Below the pieces are notes generated by a model, which saw only the letters and a program-made list of their open reading frames with translations, did no database searches and was not told where the DNA came from. DNA of 64,000 bases. Source: an uncultured Victivallales bacterium (GTDB lineage Bacteria; Verrucomicrobiota; Lentisphaeria; Oligosphaerales; JAFGRS01). Below are positions 53,538 to 62,825 of the stretch, in pieces (positions within the stretch are counted from its first letter, which is position 1; every line of letters starts with the position of its first letter). The DNA lies in contig CAILUI010000249.1 of the NCBI GenBank assembly GCA_903837355.1, positions 62,001 through 126,000 of the forward strand. The letters are read 5' to 3'. A program made the translations under genes and the position numbers.

Positions 53538-54872
53538 GTGACGGCTGTGTATACGCTGAACCCGCCCCGCATTCTGATGCACGAAGACGTGGCCGCGAAC
53601 CCGGTCTACCGCGCCCGCGTGGAGCGCGTTGTGCAGGCCTGCCAGACGCCGGTCACCCCGGAGGTGTACGCCGACCGCGACCTGCCGGCCCTGCTTGCCG
53701 GTGGTCTGGCCGCCGGCCGTATCCCCATGGGGGCCATGCCCACAGTCCCCGACCCGGTCCTGCTGTTCAACACGTTCCGCTTCGACGGACAGGGCGAAGC
53801 GCGGCTGCGCCAGTTCAGCGACCCCGACCGCAAACGCTGGGAAGGGCTGTTGCGGGAACTGCTCGGCGACCGGGCCTTCCAGTGGGCCAACTACAACCAG
53901 GAGGGTGACGCCCACCGCCATGACAAGGTCTGCCGCCCCTGCTGGCGCATCCACCTGCAGAACGGCTGCGTCCACAAGTGCGCCTACTGCGGCTTCGGCG
54001 GCCTGCTGATCGCCGCCGTCAACATCGAGGAGTACTGCCACTGGCTGGGAAAGTTGGCGGAACGCCACCCCTGGCAGCTCACCTACCTGCTCGACGACGA
54101 CGGCGACCCGCCCGGACTGGAACCGGAACTCGGCACCCTCGGCCCCCTGATCGAGTACTTCGGCACCCTCAAGGATCGCTACCTCATCATCCACACCAAG
54201 ACCTGGAACACCGCCTGGCTGAAGGACCTCGACCACCGCGGCCATACCATTCTCGTCTGGAGCCTCTCCGGTGCGACCCAGAGTCGCCTCATCGAACCCA
54301 TCACCGGCACCACCGAGCAACGCCTCGCCGCGGCGCACCTGGCCCAGGAAACCGGCTACACCGTGCGCTTCAAGTTCAAGCCGATCATCCCGGTCAAGGA
54401 GTGGCGCGAGGATGCCGAAGCCGCGGTGCGCCAGGTCTTCGAGCAGACCCGGCCCGACGTCATCAGCCTGTGCTGCTTCATGTGGATGGACATCGACGAC
54501 CTGAAACGGCGCCTGCCCGTGGACCGGCTCGACCCCGAGTTCCTCGCCGCCGCCGAAGGCGCCAGAGCCGAGGTGGCCGACACCATCACCAAGCCCTTCC
54601 CACCGGCGTTCCGGCAGCGGCTCTACGAGCATTACTTCCGCGAGATCCGGCGCTGGGACAGCAAGATCCCGGTCTCCATCTCGACGGAGACCTTTGCCAT
54701 GTGGAAGACACTGGAGCCGCTGCTCGGAGTCAATGCCCGCAACTACCCCTGCGGCTGCGGCCCGTTCACCATCCCAGGCGCCCCGACGCTCACCTGCGAC
54801 CCCTTCACCGTGCCCAGCCGCAACGACCAGGGCGACATCCCGGGCGTCTTCCCAGCCTGGAAGCCAGCCTGA
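53538..54872 (+). CDS. Radical SAM protein (spore-photoproduct-lyase-like group)
   Basis: A 444-residue protein that starts with GTG (AGGGAG four bases upstream). The radical SAM cluster motif Cys-x3-Cys-x2-Cys is at 144, 148 and 151 (CVHKCAYCGFG), so a 4Fe-4S cluster and SAM cleavage are expected. The spacing, the region before the cluster (PCWRIHLQNG) and the barrel strands recall the spore photoproduct lyase-like branch. A C-terminal segment has a second Cys group (NYPCGCGPF) that may bind another cluster or metal. The substrate is unknown, and spore formation is not implied. It converges with the EF-hand membrane protein gene after 9 bp. Confidence 0.75.
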   Translation: MTAVYTLNPPRILMHEDVAANPVYRARVERVVQACQTPVTPEVYADRDLPALLAGGLAAGRIPMGAMPTVPDPVLLFNTFRFDGQGEARLRQFSDPDRKRWEGLLRELLGDRAFQWANYNQEGDAHRHDKVCRPCWRIHLQNGCVHKCAYCGFGGLLIAAVNIEEYCHWLGKLAERHPWQLTYLLDDDGDPPGLEPELGTLGPLIEYFGTLKDRYLIIHTKTWNTAWLKDLDHRGHTILVWSLSGATQSRLIEPITGTTEQRLAAAHLAQETGYTVRFKFKPIIPVKEWREDAEAAVRQVFEQTRPDVISLCCFMWMDIDDLKRRLPVDRLDPEFLAAAEGARAEVADTITKPFPPAFRQRLYEHYFREIRRWDSKIPVSISTETFAMWKTLEPLLGVNARNYPCGCGPFTIPGAPTLTCDPFTVPSRNDQGDIPGVFPAWKPA

Positions 54873-54881
54873 TGGGAAAGG

Positions 54882-57116
54882 TCACTTCAGCGGCGGCAGC
54901 ATGACCTCACCGCTGGCATCTTCGACGTGGCTGCCGACCGCCCCACCGGTCCACTCGTAGATCTTGCCTTGACGATTGAACACGTAGGCGGCACAAGCAA
55001 GCGCGATCGCCAGGATGATCAGCGCTGGCCACGGACTCTTCTTGTCAGCGTAGGCGTCGGTGATCGAACGCTCGGCGCCCGGCGGCAACACCGCTACCGC
55101 AGTCAGAGCGCCGCCAAAGGGCACATTCACCTTGGCGCGCGCGTTCACGGCCCAGCCATTGGCGTCCAGAATCGGACCGAGGTTGCGCTGCCGTAGCTTG
55201 AGCCAGGCGATCAGCATCGACGGCCCGGAGATGACCAGGATCAGCCCCAAAAGGGCCACCGGAATCCACGGGCCAAGATCGATGAACTTGGCGAAAATCA
55301 TCGCCACGAAGGTGCCGACGCTGCCCAAGGCAACGCCGATGGCAGCCACGGTGCCGACATCCGTCTTCTTGGCGGGAGCGGGGGCCCCAGCGGCAGGCGC
55401 AACGGGACTCTTGTCGGCCGTCGCCGCCGCCGTCGCCGCCGCCGCCAGCTTCTGGTCGGCCGCCGCATCGGCGGCCGCGGCGCGCTTGGCCACCTGCTCC
55501 TCAACCATGCGCAGCAGCTTCTTGTAGGGAGCAAAAAAGGCTTGGCGAATGCTGATCGGGTTCTCGATGATCTTGGTGATGGTCGCGTCCCAATCCCGAC
55601 CTTTGCGATCGTAAAACAGACCATTCCGGCCCAGCATCAACTGGTCCGAGTCGCCGCCGGTGAAGGCCGCGGCGATGGTCATCTTCTCGCTGCTGCCGGG
55701 GCGCGTGCAGTCGCAGTAGGCCAGGTAGGTCTTGGCCAGACCCGCCAGGGCGGCATGCTTAGCGGCATCGTCGACCCGCACGCAGAGGTCGCAGGCACGG
55801 CCATCCAGATACAGGGTACCGACCTGGAACACGGCCTTGCCTCGACGCAGGTAGAAATCACGGAAGGACACGAAGTTGTTGAGCAGGGGGCAGAGGTCAC
55901 GGGTGAAACGCAGGAGTTTCTCGACCTCGCCGATGGCGTTAGCCTCGGGCTCGTAGCGCTTGTCCTCCGCAATCAGGGCACTGATGACCGCCTTGGCTGA
56001 ACCGCCCAGGAGCTCACGCACGCGCGCCAGACCGAGTTTCTCGACGGTCGCGCCAGCCTTCGCTCCCTGCCAGGCGTCGTAGGGGGCCAGCTTGGCACCG
56101 ATGGCCGCCCATTCGGCCGCGCTCAGACTGGCCCGCTCGCCAACCATGGGCTTGACGACCTGCTCCGCGAACCGCGCCAGCGCCCCCGCCCAGGCGGGGT
56201 TGATGCCGTCGACCATGGATAGCGGCTTGCCCGCCTCAATCCGGGCGAGCGGGAAGCCTGAGACCTCGGCTGAACTGATGGTCATATCGCTGGCGGCCAA
56301 CGCCAGGTAGTCGGCTTCCTGCCGGTTCAGAGCCGCCAGCGCCCGCGCGTCGAAGGCGGCCAAGCGACAACGGGCAAAGTAGTCCTCAACCTTGACCCTG
56401 ACGGCCCGATAGGCCGCGACGGCCCCCGCCGTCGCCTCGCCAAGGGGCAGAATCAGGGCGCCATCCTTCTCCACCTTCGCACACCAGTCGGAGTAGGCCT
56501 GGCACTCGGTGAAGAACTGGTCGACCTTGGCCTGGGACACGCCGCCCTTGCCGCTGCGGTCCACCTCGGCACCCACCGCGGCCATGATGTCCTTGATCAC
56601 CGCCTGCAGCGCCACGTCGGCGGCGGCATCCTCGGCCACGATCCCATCGCCATTGAAGCGCGTCTGCGCAAAGATGCGCGTCTTGTCCATGGCCTCATCG
56701 AGCGCGATCTCGGTGGCGCTGGCCTTGTCCAGATTGGCGAGGATACGCTTGGCCGATGCCAGCAGCCGCTTCCCCTCGGGCGTCGCTTCGTTGAAAGCGG
56801 CCAGAGGCAGCGCGGTGCTGCCCTTGGTCAGGACCTCGGGGTCCTTGACCACGGCGCAGGCCCACTTCACCGCCGCCAGAATCTCCGGGGCCCGGATGCG
56901 CCCATCCTTATCGGTGTCGATGAGCTCAAGCGTCTTGGTATCGAACTCGATGCCGCGGGCCGGACAGGCCAAGGCTACCCATAGCTTCTGGTCCAGGCTG
57001 GGCAGATTGGCCAGATCCGCGCCCGACTCGATGCGCACCTGGTCGAAGCCACCGGCACGGAAGAACCGCCACCGATGACCGCCAACCGCCGCCACTGCTC
57101 CCGTGGAATCAGCCAT
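54882..57116 (-). CDS. EF-hand-containing membrane protein of unknown function
   Basis: A 744-residue protein. One canonical EF-hand loop is at residues 67-78 (DTDKDGRIRAPE), and a looser one (NGDGIVAED) follows near 155. A long helical region with no recognised domain spans about 180-560. Two or three membrane helices are clustered near the C-terminus (VAAIGVALGSVGTFVAMIF, WIPVALLGLILVISG, WPALIILAIALACAAYVF), after an Ala/Lys-rich linker. No signal peptide is seen, so the N-terminal calcium-binding part should face the cytoplasm. GGAG lies nine bases before the ATG. I know of no characterised relative. Confidence 0.7.
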   Translation of the reverse strand: MADSTGAVAAVGGHRWRFFRAGGFDQVRIESGADLANLPSLDQKLWVALACPARGIEFDTKTLELIDTDKDGRIRAPEILAAVKWACAVVKDPEVLTKGSTALPLAAFNEATPEGKRLLASAKRILANLDKASATEIALDEAMDKTRIFAQTRFNGDGIVAEDAAADVALQAVIKDIMAAVGAEVDRSGKGGVSQAKVDQFFTECQAYSDWCAKVEKDGALILPLGEATAGAVAAYRAVRVKVEDYFARCRLAAFDARALAALNRQEADYLALAASDMTISSAEVSGFPLARIEAGKPLSMVDGINPAWAGALARFAEQVVKPMVGERASLSAAEWAAIGAKLAPYDAWQGAKAGATVEKLGLARVRELLGGSAKAVISALIAEDKRYEPEANAIGEVEKLLRFTRDLCPLLNNFVSFRDFYLRRGKAVFQVGTLYLDGRACDLCVRVDDAAKHAALAGLAKTYLAYCDCTRPGSSEKMTIAAAFTGGDSDQLMLGRNGLFYDRKGRDWDATITKIIENPISIRQAFFAPYKKLLRMVEEQVAKRAAAADAAADQKLAAAATAAATADKSPVAPAAGAPAPAKKTDVGTVAAIGVALGSVGTFVAMIFAKFIDLGPWIPVALLGLILVISGPSMLIAWLKLRQRNLGPILDANGWAVNARAKVNVPFGGALTAVAVLPPGAERSITDAYADKKSPWPALIILAIALACAAYVFNRQGKIYEWTGGAVGSHVEDASGEVMLPPLK

Positions 57117-57398
57117 GCTCGTTCTCCGCTTCCGGTACCACGACGCTCACGCCCACACCCCTGCTCTCGCCCATCCCGCAACGGCGTCCTCCGGGTGCGC
57201 GTCACTTCGACATGCCGAAGCCTCCGCAGTTCCGGCAGCAGCGCGGCCAAAGCCTGCCGGCCCAGGTCCAGGAAGACCACTTGCAATGTAGCGGTACGGA
57301 ACCACGTTGTCACCCGTTCTGCGCGTCGTCGGGAATGGCACCGGGACGGCGGCAGCGATGTCCTCTGGCACCGGGTTCGCAAGCAAGGACAACAGCTC

Positions 57399-58649
57399 AT
57401 GGTCACCATCAACGAGAACTACCTCAAGCTCCAGGCCTCCTACCTCTTCAGCGATATCAGCCGGCGCGTCAAACAGTTCAAGGACGAGAACCCCGCCCTG
57501 GGCGCCAGAGTGATCCGCCTCGGCATCGGGGATGTGACCCGGGCCCTGCCGCCGGCCTGTATCGCGGCCCTGCACAAGGCCGTCGATGAAATGGCCGTCG
57601 AAGCGACCTTCCAGGGCTACGGCCCGGAACAGGGCTACGACTTCCTGCGCGAAGCCATCGCCGTCCACGACTTCCAGGCCCGCGGGGCGGCGATCTCGCC
57701 GGACGAGGTCTTCGTCAGCGATGGCTCAAAGTGCGATACGGCGAACGTCCAGGAACTGTTCGCCACCGACAGCCGTATCGCCATCCCCGACCCCGTCTAC
57801 CCGGTCTACATCGACACCAACGTCATGGCCGGACGCACCGGCGTCTCCCACAACGGCCGCTATGCCAACGTGGTCTACCTGGATTGCACCCGCGCCAACG
57901 GCTATGTCCCCGCCTTACCCCAGCAGCCCGTCGATGTGATCTACCTGTGCTTCCCCAACAACCCCACCGGCGCCACCATCACCCGCAAGCAGCTTGAGGC
58001 CTGGGTCGAGTACGCACTGCGGGAGCGGGCGCTGATCCTCTTCGACGCGGCCTACGTCGCCTTCCTGCGCGATCCCGAGCTGCCCCAAAGCATCTACGAG
58101 ATCGACGGCGCGCGCCGGGTAGCCATCGAGTTCCGCAGCTACTCCAAGACGGCTGGCTTCACCGGCACACGCTGCGCGTACATCGTGGTGCCCACCGAGT
58201 GCATGGGCTACGACCGCGCCGGCAATGCCTACCCGCTGCACAAGCTCTGGAACCGCCGCCACACCACCAAGTTCAACGGCGTCTCCTACCCGGTGCAGCG
58301 CGCTGCCGCCGCCATCTACACGGACGCCGGCCAGCAGCAGGTCCGCGGGCTCTCCGACTACTACCTGCGCAATGCCGCCCTCATCCGCCGAACGCTCAGC
58401 GCTCTGGGCTACCCCTGCGTCGGCGGCGAGAACTCGCCCTACATCTGGGTCGAGACCGGCACCGACTCCTGGGCCTTCTTTGACCTGATGCTGCAGCAGG
58501 CCCAGGTGGTCATCACCCCCGGCGCCGGCTTCGGCGCCTGCGGCCAGGGCTACATCCGCATCAGCGCCTTCAACGACTACGCCAAGGTCGAGGAAGCGAT
58601 GGCGCGCCTGCAGAAGGTGCTGCCCAAGCGCGCCACAACGGCCTCCTGA
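57399..58649 (+). CDS. dapL: LL-diaminopimelate aminotransferase
   Basis: A 416-residue PLP enzyme that converts tetrahydrodipicolinate directly to LL-diaminopimelate, using glutamate, for lysine and peptidoglycan synthesis. The N-terminus (NENYLKLQASYLFSDISRRV) and GIGDVTRALPP are diagnostic for the DapL group. The PLP Lys is residue 250 in SYSKTAGFTGTR, and substrate-binding features such as FPNNPTGAT and GYIRISAF are intact. The ATG at 57399 follows AAGGA by ten bases; the frame extends upstream without signals. The 282-bp region upstream, shared with the divergent EF-hand gene, holds no other gene. DapL occurs in PVC phyla, Spirochaetes, Cyanobacteria, plants and some others, which agrees with the proposed placement. 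Confidence 0.93.
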   Translation: MVTINENYLKLQASYLFSDISRRVKQFKDENPALGARVIRLGIGDVTRALPPACIAALHKAVDEMAVEATFQGYGPEQGYDFLREAIAVHDFQARGAAISPDEVFVSDGSKCDTANVQELFATDSRIAIPDPVYPVYIDTNVMAGRTGVSHNGRYANVVYLDCTRANGYVPALPQQPVDVIYLCFPNNPTGATITRKQLEAWVEYALRERALILFDAAYVAFLRDPELPQSIYEIDGARRVAIEFRSYSKTAGFTGTRCAYIVVPTECMGYDRAGNAYPLHKLWNRRHTTKFNGVSYPVQRAAAAIYTDAGQQQVRGLSDYYLRNAALIRRTLSALGYPCVGGENSPYIWVETGTDSWAFFDLMLQQAQVVITPGAGFGACGQGYIRISAFNDYAKVEEAMARLQKVLPKRATTAS

Positions 58650-58681
58650 CCGGCGCCGGTAACCAAGGCTGAGGAGAAGCG

Positions 58682-60160
58682 ATGCGCAGCGTTCACCTGG
58701 GGGTGCTGGCCGCTCTGGTCGTGGTGGCCGGCGTGGCCACCTTCGAGCGGCCAGCCCAACTGGCCGACTTCGATCCCAGCCGCCACGCCGCCTTCGCCTC
58801 GACCTGGAACCAGCGCCTCCACCTGGCCTACTGGGAGAAGTGGGGCAGCTTCGAGCGCGACGCCTGCCAAGCCATGGTCGACGCCTTCAACGAGAGCCAG
58901 TCCGAGGTGTTCGTGCATTACGTCAACACCTCCGAAGTCGACCGCAAGGCCATGCTCGCCATCATCGGCCGCGACCCGCCCGATGTGGTCGGCCTCTGGG
59001 CCCGGAACGTGCAACCCTTCGTCGCCGCCGGCGCCCTCCTGCCCCTCGACGACCTCATGCGCGACACGACCCTCGACCCGGCGCGCTACACGCCCCAGTA
59101 CCTCGCCATCGGCTCCCACGCGGGCCGGGTCTACGCCCTGCCCACGACCCCGGCCTCCGTGGCCCTGTTCTACAACAAGGACCACTTCGCGGCCAAGGCC
59201 GGCGCGCTGCGCGCCGCCGGACTTGACCCCGAGCGCCCGCCAGCGACCCTCGAGGAACTCGACCGCTACGCCGCCGTGCTCAACGAATTCAACCCGGACG
59301 GCAGCCCGCGCCTGATGGGCTTCCTGCCCACTGAACCCGGCTGGTGGAATGCCTTCTGGGGATACTACTTCGGCGGCACGCTCTACGACGCGACCACGGA
59401 TCAGGTCACCCCCGACGCCCCCGCCAACCTCGACGCCATGCTCTGGATCAAAGGCTACGCCGAGCGCTACGGCCGTGACCGACTGCTGCAGTTCCGCTCC
59501 GGCTTCGGCACCTTCGACTCGCCCAACAACGCCTTCATCGAAGGCAAGGTCTCGATGGAGATGCAGGGCGTCTGGTTCCCGAACTTCATCCGCCGGCACC
59601 GCCCGAACCTGAACTTTGGCGTGGCCCCCTTCCCCACGGCCCGCGGCGTACCCGGCCCCCTCTCTTTCCTTGACGCCGACGTGATTGCCATCCCGCGCGG
59701 TTGCCGCCACCCCGAAGCCGCCTGGCGCTTCGTGCTCTTCGCCCAGCAGCGGGGCCTCGAGATCCTCTGCCGCATGCAGGGCAAACACCTGCCGCTGCGC
59801 TCGCCACCCGAACTGTTCCGCCAGGGCCACCCGAACCTGGAACTGCCCATCTTCGAGGCGGTCGCCGCCTCACCCTACTCCTTCATCCAGCCCGAACTGA
59901 CGGTCTGGCAGGAGTACCAGGACGAACTCACGCGCGCCTTCGACCACGTCTGGAACTACGCCCTCCCCGAGGGCGCTTTGACGGGCCTCAGCGGGCCCGC
60001 CTTCGACGCCCGCCTGCGGGAACTCTGCCTGCCCGAAATCACGCAGACCTATGCCGCGGTACACGAGAACATCCAGCGTAAACGCGAAACCGAGGCGGCC
60101 CGCAACCGGGTCCGGGCACAGCGCCCGGCGCCCGCAACCGCAGACGCCAGCCGAAACTGA
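58682..60160 (+). CDS. Sugar ABC transporter substrate-binding protein
   Basis: A 492-residue exported solute-binding protein of the carbohydrate (family 1) class. An N-terminal hydrophobic segment (residues about 5-20) has no lipobox Cys, so it is a cleaved or anchored signal rather than a typical lipoprotein. The fold signatures include YWEKWGSFERDAC, RDPPDVVGLWARNV, ALPTTPASVALFYNKDHF and AFIEGKVSMEMQGVWF. The C-terminal 30 residues are basic and low complexity. AGGAG lies six bases before the ATG. It is the first of three transporter genes, 8 bp before the first permease, and follows dapL by 32 bp. Confidence 0.9.
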   Translation: MRSVHLGVLAALVVVAGVATFERPAQLADFDPSRHAAFASTWNQRLHLAYWEKWGSFERDACQAMVDAFNESQSEVFVHYVNTSEVDRKAMLAIIGRDPPDVVGLWARNVQPFVAAGALLPLDDLMRDTTLDPARYTPQYLAIGSHAGRVYALPTTPASVALFYNKDHFAAKAGALRAAGLDPERPPATLEELDRYAAVLNEFNPDGSPRLMGFLPTEPGWWNAFWGYYFGGTLYDATTDQVTPDAPANLDAMLWIKGYAERYGRDRLLQFRSGFGTFDSPNNAFIEGKVSMEMQGVWFPNFIRRHRPNLNFGVAPFPTARGVPGPLSFLDADVIAIPRGCRHPEAAWRFVLFAQQRGLEILCRMQGKHLPLRSPPELFRQGHPNLELPIFEAVAASPYSFIQPELTVWQEYQDELTRAFDHVWNYALPEGALTGLSGPAFDARLRELCLPEITQTYAAVHENIQRKRETEAARNRVRAQRPAPATADASRN

Positions 60161-60168
60161 GCCCATCG

Positions 60169-61344
60169 ATGCGCACGTCGCTCCGCCCATCCCTGACCGG
60201 CTACGCCTTCATCGCCCCCTGGCTGGTGGCGCTGACCGTCTTCATCGGCTACCCCTTCCTGGCCGGCCTCGCCTTCAGTTTCTGCGACTTCCCACCCCTC
60301 AAGGACCCCCTCTATATCGGCTTGGCCAACTACACGGAACTGGGGCGCGACCCCGTGTTCCGCCACGCTCTGGGCGTGACCCTGATCTACGCGGCGCTAG
60401 CCATCCCACTGGGCGTCGTCGTGGCCCTCACCCTGGCGTTGCTACTCAACAGCCGCATCCGCGGCCTGACCCTCTACCGCGTCGTTTTCTACCTGCCGCA
60501 TCTGGTACCGACCGTCGTCGTCGCGCTGCTGTGGCTCTGGATCTTCAACCCCGAATCCGGGCTCCTCAACCTCGTCTTCGGCAAGTTGACGGGGCTGGCG
60601 GACGCCTGGACCTCGACCTGCTTCGATCTCGACGCCGCCCTCAGGGGCCGGTTGCAGCCGCGCCCGCCGGCGCTGCTCCTGCCGTGCGCCGTAGCCCTGC
60701 CGCTGTTCCTGGGCAGCCCCTGGCTGCGGGCCCGGCTCGCCGGTCGGCCAGTGGGGAGTGGCCTGCGCGGCCTGGCCTGGGCGCTCCTGCTACAGGCCGC
60801 GTTGACCCTCCTCTACGCCCTCGCGCACCTTGCCGTCCCCGCTGACCTGCGCAAACTGCACAACCCGGGCTGGCTGACCGACGCCTCGCCCTTCCCCGCG
60901 GCCGTGTCCTGGGCTCCGGCCTGGGCGCTGTGGGCCATCATCATCATGGGCCTCTGGAGTGCCGGTCAGATGGCCGTCATCTACCTCGCGAAGCTCCAGG
61001 ATGTCCCCATCGACCTCTACGAGGCCGCCGATCTGGACGGGGCGTCCTGGTGGCAGAAGACGCGCCACATCACCCTGCCCCTGATCTCACCGGTCATCCT
61101 CTTCAATGTCGTGATGGCGATCATCGGCACCTTCCAGGTCTTTGCCGAACCCTACATCATGACCCGCGGCGGCCCGGAGGACAAGACGCGCTTTGTCGCC
61201 ATGTTTATCTATGACCAGGCCTTCCAATACCAACGCGTCGGCTACGCCGCCGCGGTCGCGTGGGTGCTCTTCATCCTGATCGTGGCCCTCACCGCCCTCG
61301 CTTTCCGCCTCTCGCGCCGACACGTCTTCTACGCGGGACGATGA
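60169..61344 (+). CDS. Sugar ABC transporter permease, MalF type, with extra segment
   Basis: A 391-residue inner-membrane permease. The conserved cytoplasmic EAA loop that contacts the ATPase is present (LYEAADLDGASWWQKTRHITLP). Typical members have about 295 residues and six helices. Here about 95 extra residues, including two more hydrophobic segments (around 165-184 and 197-222), lie between the third helix and the EAA-bearing part. The ends of the protein are normal. It is followed by the second permease after one base, so the two are translated together. The ATPase is not in the window, so a shared MsmX-like ATPase elsewhere is likely. Confidence 0.88.
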   Translation: MRTSLRPSLTGYAFIAPWLVALTVFIGYPFLAGLAFSFCDFPPLKDPLYIGLANYTELGRDPVFRHALGVTLIYAALAIPLGVVVALTLALLLNSRIRGLTLYRVVFYLPHLVPTVVVALLWLWIFNPESGLLNLVFGKLTGLADAWTSTCFDLDAALRGRLQPRPPALLLPCAVALPLFLGSPWLRARLAGRPVGSGLRGLAWALLLQAALTLLYALAHLAVPADLRKLHNPGWLTDASPFPAAVSWAPAWALWAIIIMGLWSAGQMAVIYLAKLQDVPIDLYEAADLDGASWWQKTRHITLPLISPVILFNVVMAIIGTFQVFAEPYIMTRGGPEDKTRFVAMFIYDQAFQYQRVGYAAAVAWVLFILIVALTALAFRLSRRHVFYAGR

Positions 61345-61345
61345 C

Positions 61346-62665
61346 ATGGACGCCAAGCACCCCCAACGCCGCGCCTGGTACGCCCAACTACCCATCCACC
61401 TGATCCTGATCACGGGCGGCCTTTTCTTCCTGCTGCCGCTGCTGTGGATGATCGCCACCTCGTTCAAACCGCTGGACCAGACCATGCGCCGGCCGGATAG
61501 CCTGCGCACGGCCTTCTTCGGCGAGGGTTGCCGGGCCCGCCTCGACGGACGCCTCCTGCCGGTCACCCTCGAACGACTGCTCACCCCCAGCGCGGCGACG
61601 CCGATGGCGGTGGTCAGCCCACGTGCCGCCTTTCCGGCCGGGGAGCTCCTCCAGCCCTTCGGCAAGGAGGTCTGGGATCGCTACCCCGTGTTCAACCGCC
61701 AGGAACTCGAGCGGATGAACACCGTCGTCGAACCGGGCACCCGCGTCCTCGCTGACCAGCGCAACCGCTTCGACCCCGCCGCCGGAGTGCTCACCCTCTA
61801 CTCCGGGCGCCGCGTCCCCGCCGAACTCGTCCGCAATCTGGTCGCCGACCCCGCCGGCGGGGCGCTCTGGCTCGTGCGTGAATGGCGCCCGGAGGACACC
61901 GACACCAAGGAGGTCGGTTCCGCCGGCGGCGATGTCACCCGGCCCTGGGATGTGGTGGCCGAACCCGACCTGGTCCGCGGCATCCGCATGATCCCGCACA
62001 ACTACCCTGCCGCCCTCGCCCGCATCCATTTCCTGCGCAGCCTGCGCAACACCCTCTTCCTCTGCCTGATGGTCGTCTGCGGGGTCACCGCCTCGTCGAT
62101 GGTCATCGCCTACGGCTTCGCCTTCCTCGACTTCCGGGGCCGCGGCGCGCTGTTCGGCGTCACCCTGGCGACGATGATGATCCCCTTCCCCGTGGTCATG
62201 ATTCCGGTCTACCTGCTCTACCGCGACCTCGGCTGGGTAGGCACGCTCAAGCCACTCTGGGTCTCCTCCTGGTTCGGCTCGGCCTTCTTCATCTTCCTGC
62301 TGCGGCAGTTCTTCCTCGGCCTGCCCAAAGACCTCCTGGATGCGGCCCGCATCGACGGCTGCACGGAACTCGAGATCCTCTGGCACGTGATCACACCCCT
62401 CTCCAGGCCCGCCATCGCCATGATCGCCCTGTTCACCTTCCTCGGCACCTGGAAGGACTTCATGGGACCCCTGATCTACCTCAACAACGAGTCTCAGTTC
62501 ACCCTGTCGCTATCGCTGCAGGCGTTTGCCTCCGAGCATGGCGGCACCCCCTGGCACCTGCTGATGGCCGCGTCCACCGTCTTCAGCCTGCCCCTGATCA
62601 TCCTCTTCTTCGTCGCCATGAAAACCTTCATCCGCGGCGTCTCCATGACCGGCCTGAAGGGCTGA
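61346..62665 (+). CDS. Sugar ABC transporter permease, MalG type, with large periplasmic insert
   Basis: A 439-residue permease. Helix 1 is at about 15-36, and the remaining helices begin near residue 234. In ordinary MalG-type proteins (about 280 residues) this gap is some 40 residues; here it is nearly 200, with a soluble, charged sequence that should be periplasmic. The EAA loop is present (LLDAARIDGCTELEILWHVITP). The insert could receive substrate or contact the binding protein, as the MalF P2 loop does in E. coli. The start follows the MalF-type stop by one base. Confidence 0.88.
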   Translation: MDAKHPQRRAWYAQLPIHLILITGGLFFLLPLLWMIATSFKPLDQTMRRPDSLRTAFFGEGCRARLDGRLLPVTLERLLTPSAATPMAVVSPRAAFPAGELLQPFGKEVWDRYPVFNRQELERMNTVVEPGTRVLADQRNRFDPAAGVLTLYSGRRVPAELVRNLVADPAGGALWLVREWRPEDTDTKEVGSAGGDVTRPWDVVAEPDLVRGIRMIPHNYPAALARIHFLRSLRNTLFLCLMVVCGVTASSMVIAYGFAFLDFRGRGALFGVTLATMMIPFPVVMIPVYLLYRDLGWVGTLKPLWVSSWFGSAFFIFLLRQFFLGLPKDLLDAARIDGCTELEILWHVITPLSRPAIAMIALFTFLGTWKDFMGPLIYLNNESQFTLSLSLQAFASEHGGTPWHLLMAASTVFSLPLIILFFVAMKTFIRGVSMTGLKG

Positions 62666-62768
62666 GCGCGCGCCGGCTCGCAACCGGCCTGGAACCCGCC
62701 GTCCGCCCGCGGCGTTGGCTCGAGCTTCGGCGCTCGTCGTAGCGGGCGTTCCCACACGCCAACGGAAA

Positions 62769-62797
62769 GGGGCAGACGGCCCCCGGCCGTCTGCCCC
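62769..62797. terminator. Bidirectional terminator hairpin
   Basis: A perfect 13-bp stem GGGGCAGACGGCC with a CCC loop, midway between the convergent permease and EF-hand genes. On the minus strand it is followed by TTTCC, a weak T-run. Confidence 0.75.
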
Positions 62798-62825
62798 CGT
62801 CGAACCCGCACGTCAGCGCCTTGGC

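Noticed and set aside
57366-57381. TGGCACC-N4-TCGCA, a possible sigma-54 promoter before dapL
   Set aside because: The predicted transcription start would fall about six bases before the ATG and remove the AAGGA ribosome site; the -12 box is also a poorer match.
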